Shown here: piece after piece, positions 61,503 through 64,000 of the stretch | Position numbering within the stretch: the stretch's first letter is position 1 | Layout: each line of letters opens with the position of its first letter | NCBI RefSeq assembly: GCF_004364325.1 | Contig: NZ_SOCP01000001.1 | Coordinates: 248,001 to 312,000 of the forward strand | Direction of reading: 5' to 3' | From: Actinophytocola oryzae | GTDB lineage: Bacteria; Actinomycetota; Actinomycetes; Mycobacteriales; Pseudonocardiaceae | DNA: 64,000 bases | Program-made: the position numbers and the translations under genes | The notes under the pieces: model-generated | The model's input: only the letters and a program-made list of their open reading frames with translations | Told to the model about the DNA's origin: nothing | The model's database searches: none

Positions 61503-62583
61503 AATGCATTTGGGCCGCCGGTGCGTACGGCAGTCGGAACCGCTCGACCCGGTACGGCGCCAGCCGCTCCTGTGCCACCCCGTCGCACACCTCGCGTGCC
61601 GCCAGTTCGCCCAGCAGCGGCGCCAGCGTCACCGCGCTGTGCGCCACCACGACATACCCGGCACCGACCGGGCCGACCACCGGCAGGCCGTCCGCGGCGA
61701 TCGACCGGAGGCCGACATACGCCGACGCCAGGGCCACCGGGAGGCCCACCCGTTCGTGGATACGGTCGCGTAGCGTCGTCAGCACCTCGGGCGGCACCGG
61801 GTCCGACGGCGACACCAGCGGGTCCTGGTCGAGTGCGTGCACCAGCAACGCGCCGCCCCCAGCAGGACGCAGGTTGAGACTTTCCGTCGTCACCACCCGT
61901 GACAGCCGGACCGGCGCGGGCACCGTCCTCGCCAGCACACCCACCGCCGCGTTGCCGCGCACCGGCTCCACCATCGGCACGTCCGGGTGCAGCCGGCCCG
62001 TGTGCCTCCCCAGACAAGTGATCACCCGATCGGCGGTCCGGACCGTCCCGTCGGCCAGCTCCACCCCACCCGCCGACACCGCGACCACCGACGCACCCGT
62101 CTCCACCGTGACCCCGGCCGTGCCCAGCATCTCCGCGACGAACACCTCCGGGTAGCAGTGCGCCTCACCCGGGAACCACGCCACCAGCGCGTCCGGCTCC
62201 ACCCGCACATCCGGTTCCAGCAAGGCGGCCGCCGACACGCTCACGAACGACGCCGGATACCCCGCCGCCTCCAGGCCCTCGACCCGGGCGGTCAGCTCCT
62301 CGCGGTGCTCGTCCGTCGACGCGAACTCCAGGTGCCCGTTCGGCACCAGCCAACCCCGCTCGACCCCCTCGAGCCGGTGGTGCTCGGCGATCGCGGACGC
62401 GTTCAGCTCCCGGTAGGACGCGGGGCGCTTCTTGTTGCCGTTGACCCACGCGTAGCTCGTCGCGGACGTGCCGGACGCCGGCGTCGGCCCGGCCTCCAGC
62501 ACATGCGCCTCGTGTCCCCGGGCAGCGACCCGCGCGGCGACCGCGGCACCGAGAACTCCCGAACCCAGCACGAGAACTCGCAC
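61501..62583 (-). CDS. DAO-family FAD-dependent oxidoreductase
   Basis: 360 residues from the GTG at 62583, 5 nt after GGAGGAGG. FAD motif VRVLVLGSGVLGAAVAARVA, TSYAWVNGNKKRP, and the closing GYVVVAHSAVTLAPLLGELA are typical of glycine/D-amino-acid-oxidase-like deaminating enzymes. SIAADGLPVVGPVG is the conserved flavin-contact strand. The substrate could be an amino acid or amine; proximity to the betaine island is about 3 kb and does not prove a link. Convergent with the LLM gene, sharing the repeat as terminator. Confidence 0.88.
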   Translation of the reverse strand: MRVLVLGSGVLGAAVAARVAARGHEAHVLEAGPTPASGTSATSYAWVNGNKKRPASYRELNASAIAEHHRLEGVERGWLVPNGHLEFASTDEHREELTARVEGLEAAGYPASFVSVSAAALLEPDVRVEPDALVAWFPGEAHCYPEVFVAEMLGTAGVTVETGASVVAVSAGGVELADGTVRTADRVITCLGRHTGRLHPDVPMVEPVRGNAAVGVLARTVPAPVRLSRVVTTESLNLRPAGGGALLVHALDQDPLVSPSDPVPPEVLTTLRDRIHERVGLPVALASAYVGLRSIAADGLPVVGPVGAGYVVVAHSAVTLAPLLGELAAREVCDGVAQERLAPYRVERFRLPYAPAAQMH

Positions 62584-63201
62584 GACAACCTCCTCCTTCA
62601 CTGCCGCCCCACGTTCGACCGCGGCGAGGAGCTTGCCGGGCACACACCGTGACGGCCCGCGCGGCCCGTGCCCCGATGCTCGACGGCGGCGTCGAGGAAC
62701 GCAACCGCACCAGGGCGACGGGGACGGGCGGGTGACTGGCACCATGATCGCAACCCGGCTCGCACTGCTGGTCGGGGACCGCGGGCGACACGGGAGGGTC
62801 TCGACCCGCGACTGGGGTTGTCGGGCACACCGGTGCCGCGACCGGGGCTGACGCGCGTGCCGCCGTCGATGAGCATGACGCGACAGGGCGAGGGGACAGG
62901 CGAATGACTGACACCATGGTCTCGAGCCGGCCGACGTCGCTGGTCAGCGAGCTGGAACCGGTCGCCGCCGTGGTCGGCTCAGGCGCCGGCGGAGGTGTTG
63001 CGGGACAATGAGATCGCACCGGGCGAGTTGACGTACGTCACCCCGGGCACCCTGGAGATCCCGGCCCAGGAACACCACGCGGGCCGAGCCGGGGGCAGGA
63101 CTGCGCGGATCAGCCTGACGAGCCCTTACGTGTTCGCGGCTTCGGCGGTGGTCGGGGAGATCACCGACCCCGTCCGATCCGCGCGAGGGAAGGAGCCGGT
63201 C
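62584..63201. other. Stretch without a supportable gene
   Basis: Open frames occur on both strands but none shows a family pattern. Two similar words recur: GGTGACTGGCACCATGATC near 62733 and AATGACTGACACCATGGTC near 62905, suggesting a diverged duplication of about 20 bp with similar following GC-rich text (CTGCTGGTC, TCGCTGGTC). It may be a decayed gene or an intergenic repeat. Confidence 0.4.
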
Positions 63202-63399
63202 ATGCCCGTCGTCGGTGCGGTGCCGCGCGGCACGGTCCGGAAGTCTCGAGGTGGCATGCTGAGCCACCCGCCCGCACCCAGGGCGCGGCGGGCGTCGGTC
63301 GTCGAGCCGGCCGGCGCCGCGTTCGTCCGCCGCTCGTTCGACGCGGGCGGACTCGTCCCGTGCCTCGGGCGAAACCTGGTGGGTGAGACCAGTGCCTGA
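63202..63399 (+). CDS. Short ORF coupled to the acyl-CoA synthetase gene
   Basis: 65 residues from the ATG at 63202, which has AAGGAG 6 nt upstream, to a TGA that overlaps the acyl-CoA synthetase start by 8 nt. The text is Arg/Pro-rich (RKSRGGMLSHPPAPRARRAS) with no recognised domain. The good ribosome site and overlap favour a real coupled gene; the composition argues against it. An upstream in-frame ATG at 62995 gives 134 residues. Confidence 0.3.
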   Translation: MPVVGAVPRGTVRKSRGGMLSHPPAPRARRASVVEPAGAAFVRRSFDAGGLVPCLGRNLVGETSA

Positions 63400-64000
63400 C
63401 CTGAACCGGCTCATCAGGCCGAAGTCCGTCGCGATCATCGGCGCGTCGGACAACGAGCGCCGCATCGGTGGTCGCCCGCTGCGCATCCTGCGCCGGCGCG
63501 GCTACCCCGGCGAGATCTACCCGGTGAACCCGGAGTACGAGACAGTGCAGGGCATCCGCTGCTACCGGGACATCGAGTCACTGCCACAGGACATCGACCT
63601 GTACCTGATCTGCGTGCCCGCCGGGGCCGCGACCGACTCGTTCGAGCGCGCGGCGGCCCGGGGCGCCGGTGCGGCCGTCGTGTTCGCGGGCGGCTTCGCC
63701 GAGACGGGCGCCGAGGGCAAACGGTTGCAGGAACGGCTGTCGGAGGCGGCGTCCACCTACGACGTCGCGCTCGTCGGCCCGAACAGCCTCGGCTACGCGT
63801 CGATCGCGCCGAGGACCTACGGCACGTTCGCCACGATGCTGGAGACACTGCCCGACCTGCCCGCCGGCAACGTGGCGCTGGTGTCGCAGAGCGGCGGGAC
63901 CGCGTTCAACCTGCTCACCGAGGCGCACTGGTCGGGCGTGCGGTTCTCGCACGTGATCGCCACCGGCAACGAGGCCGGGCTGACGTTCGCGGACTACGTC
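63392..64000 (+). CDS. ADP-forming acyl-CoA synthetase / CoA-binding protein (N-terminal part)
   Basis: 203 residues from the GTG at 63392, open to the window end. The CoA-binding domain of the acetate-CoA ligase (ADP-forming) family is clear: RLIRPKSVAIIGASDNERRI, GYPGEIYPVNPEYETVQGIR, DIDLYLICVPAGAATDSF, GPNSLGYASIAPRTYGTFA and NVALVSQSGGTAFNLLTEAH. The His phosphorylation site and the ATP-grasp half lie beyond the window. It would form acyl-CoA from a carboxylic acid. A short ORF overlaps its start. Confidence 0.9.
   Translation, partial: MPDLNRLIRPKSVAIIGASDNERRIGGRPLRILRRRGYPGEIYPVNPEYETVQGIRCYRDIESLPQDIDLYLICVPAGAATDSFERAAARGAGAAVVFAGGFAETGAEGKRLQERLSEAASTYDVALVGPNSLGYASIAPRTYGTFATMLETLPDLPAGNVALVSQSGGTAFNLLTEAHWSGVRFSHVIATGNEAGLTFADYV

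Noticed and set aside
62995-63399. 134-codon frame as a full gene before the acyl-CoA synthetase
   Set aside because: No ribosome site before the ATG at 62995 and no family pattern; only the shorter 65-codon version has a plausible start.

Overview
The window is very GC-rich with dense, mostly monodirectional gene runs, frequent GTG starts and 4-nt (ATGA) overlaps. It carries a SARP regulator, GerW-type and Cip1-like proteins, F420-type LLM and CebR-box genes. It most resembles an actinomycete of the Pseudonocardiales (Saccharothrix/Lentzea/Amycolatopsis-like). The genus is an inference. I saw no rRNA, tRNA, CRISPR array, transposase or phage gene.

Layout. 1-1358: end of a DUF2975 membrane gene, a wrecked two-component system and a GerW-like gene. 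1451-3272: a secreted glucuronoyl-esterase-like enzyme with a cellulose-binding module. 3395-5297: a MarR/MFS efflux pair with clear operators. 5347-6046: a gene-free G-rich repeat tract. 6047-9654: a DksA-like gene, then a nitrilase/amidase/ATP-grasp operon. 9706-14203: a SARP regulator, an NlpC/P60-like gene with a SARP-type direct repeat, and a Cip1-like secreted protein behind a perfect CebR box. 14210-20782: Imm1-like gene, LuxR/NB-ARC regulator, DHFR-like, PPOX-like and lipase-like genes, and an epoxide hydrolase with a divergent MarR regulator. 20772-26484: ABC transporter plus RseB/LolA-like protein, then furA-katG. 26498-30347: terminator, a decayed WYL regulator, dispersed repeats and a SpoIIE phosphatase / B12-binding / STAS operon. 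30468-36733: AraC, flavin monooxygenase, GMC oxidase, acetoacetate-decarboxylase-like and P450 genes. 36734-39304: short ORF, truncated MMPL exporter, phosphotransferase.

39400-58122 is the functional centre: a complete choline/glycine-betaine degradation island. An OpuA/ProU-type ABC importer brings in betaine or choline; BetA and BetB oxidise choline to betaine; a Rieske oxygenase with its own Rieske ferredoxin and FAD reductase would demethylate betaine to dimethylglycine; a dimethylglycine-dehydrogenase-like protein makes sarcosine; and heterotetrameric sarcosine oxidase (soxBDAG) gives glycine. Two IclR regulators sit inside it. Four of its promoters carry the same architecture: two 17-bp imperfect palindromes 19 bp apart.

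58115-64000: WYL regulator with an alpha/beta hydrolase and GNAT gene, an LLM oxidoreductase behind a KstR-type palindrome, a DAO-type FAD oxidoreductase, a poorly coding stretch, and the start of an ADP-forming acyl-CoA synthetase.

A dispersed palindromic repeat (GAAGG-N3-CCTTC boxes about 30 bp apart) recurs at gene 3' ends. At several loci it supplies the host gene's own TGA stop codon.
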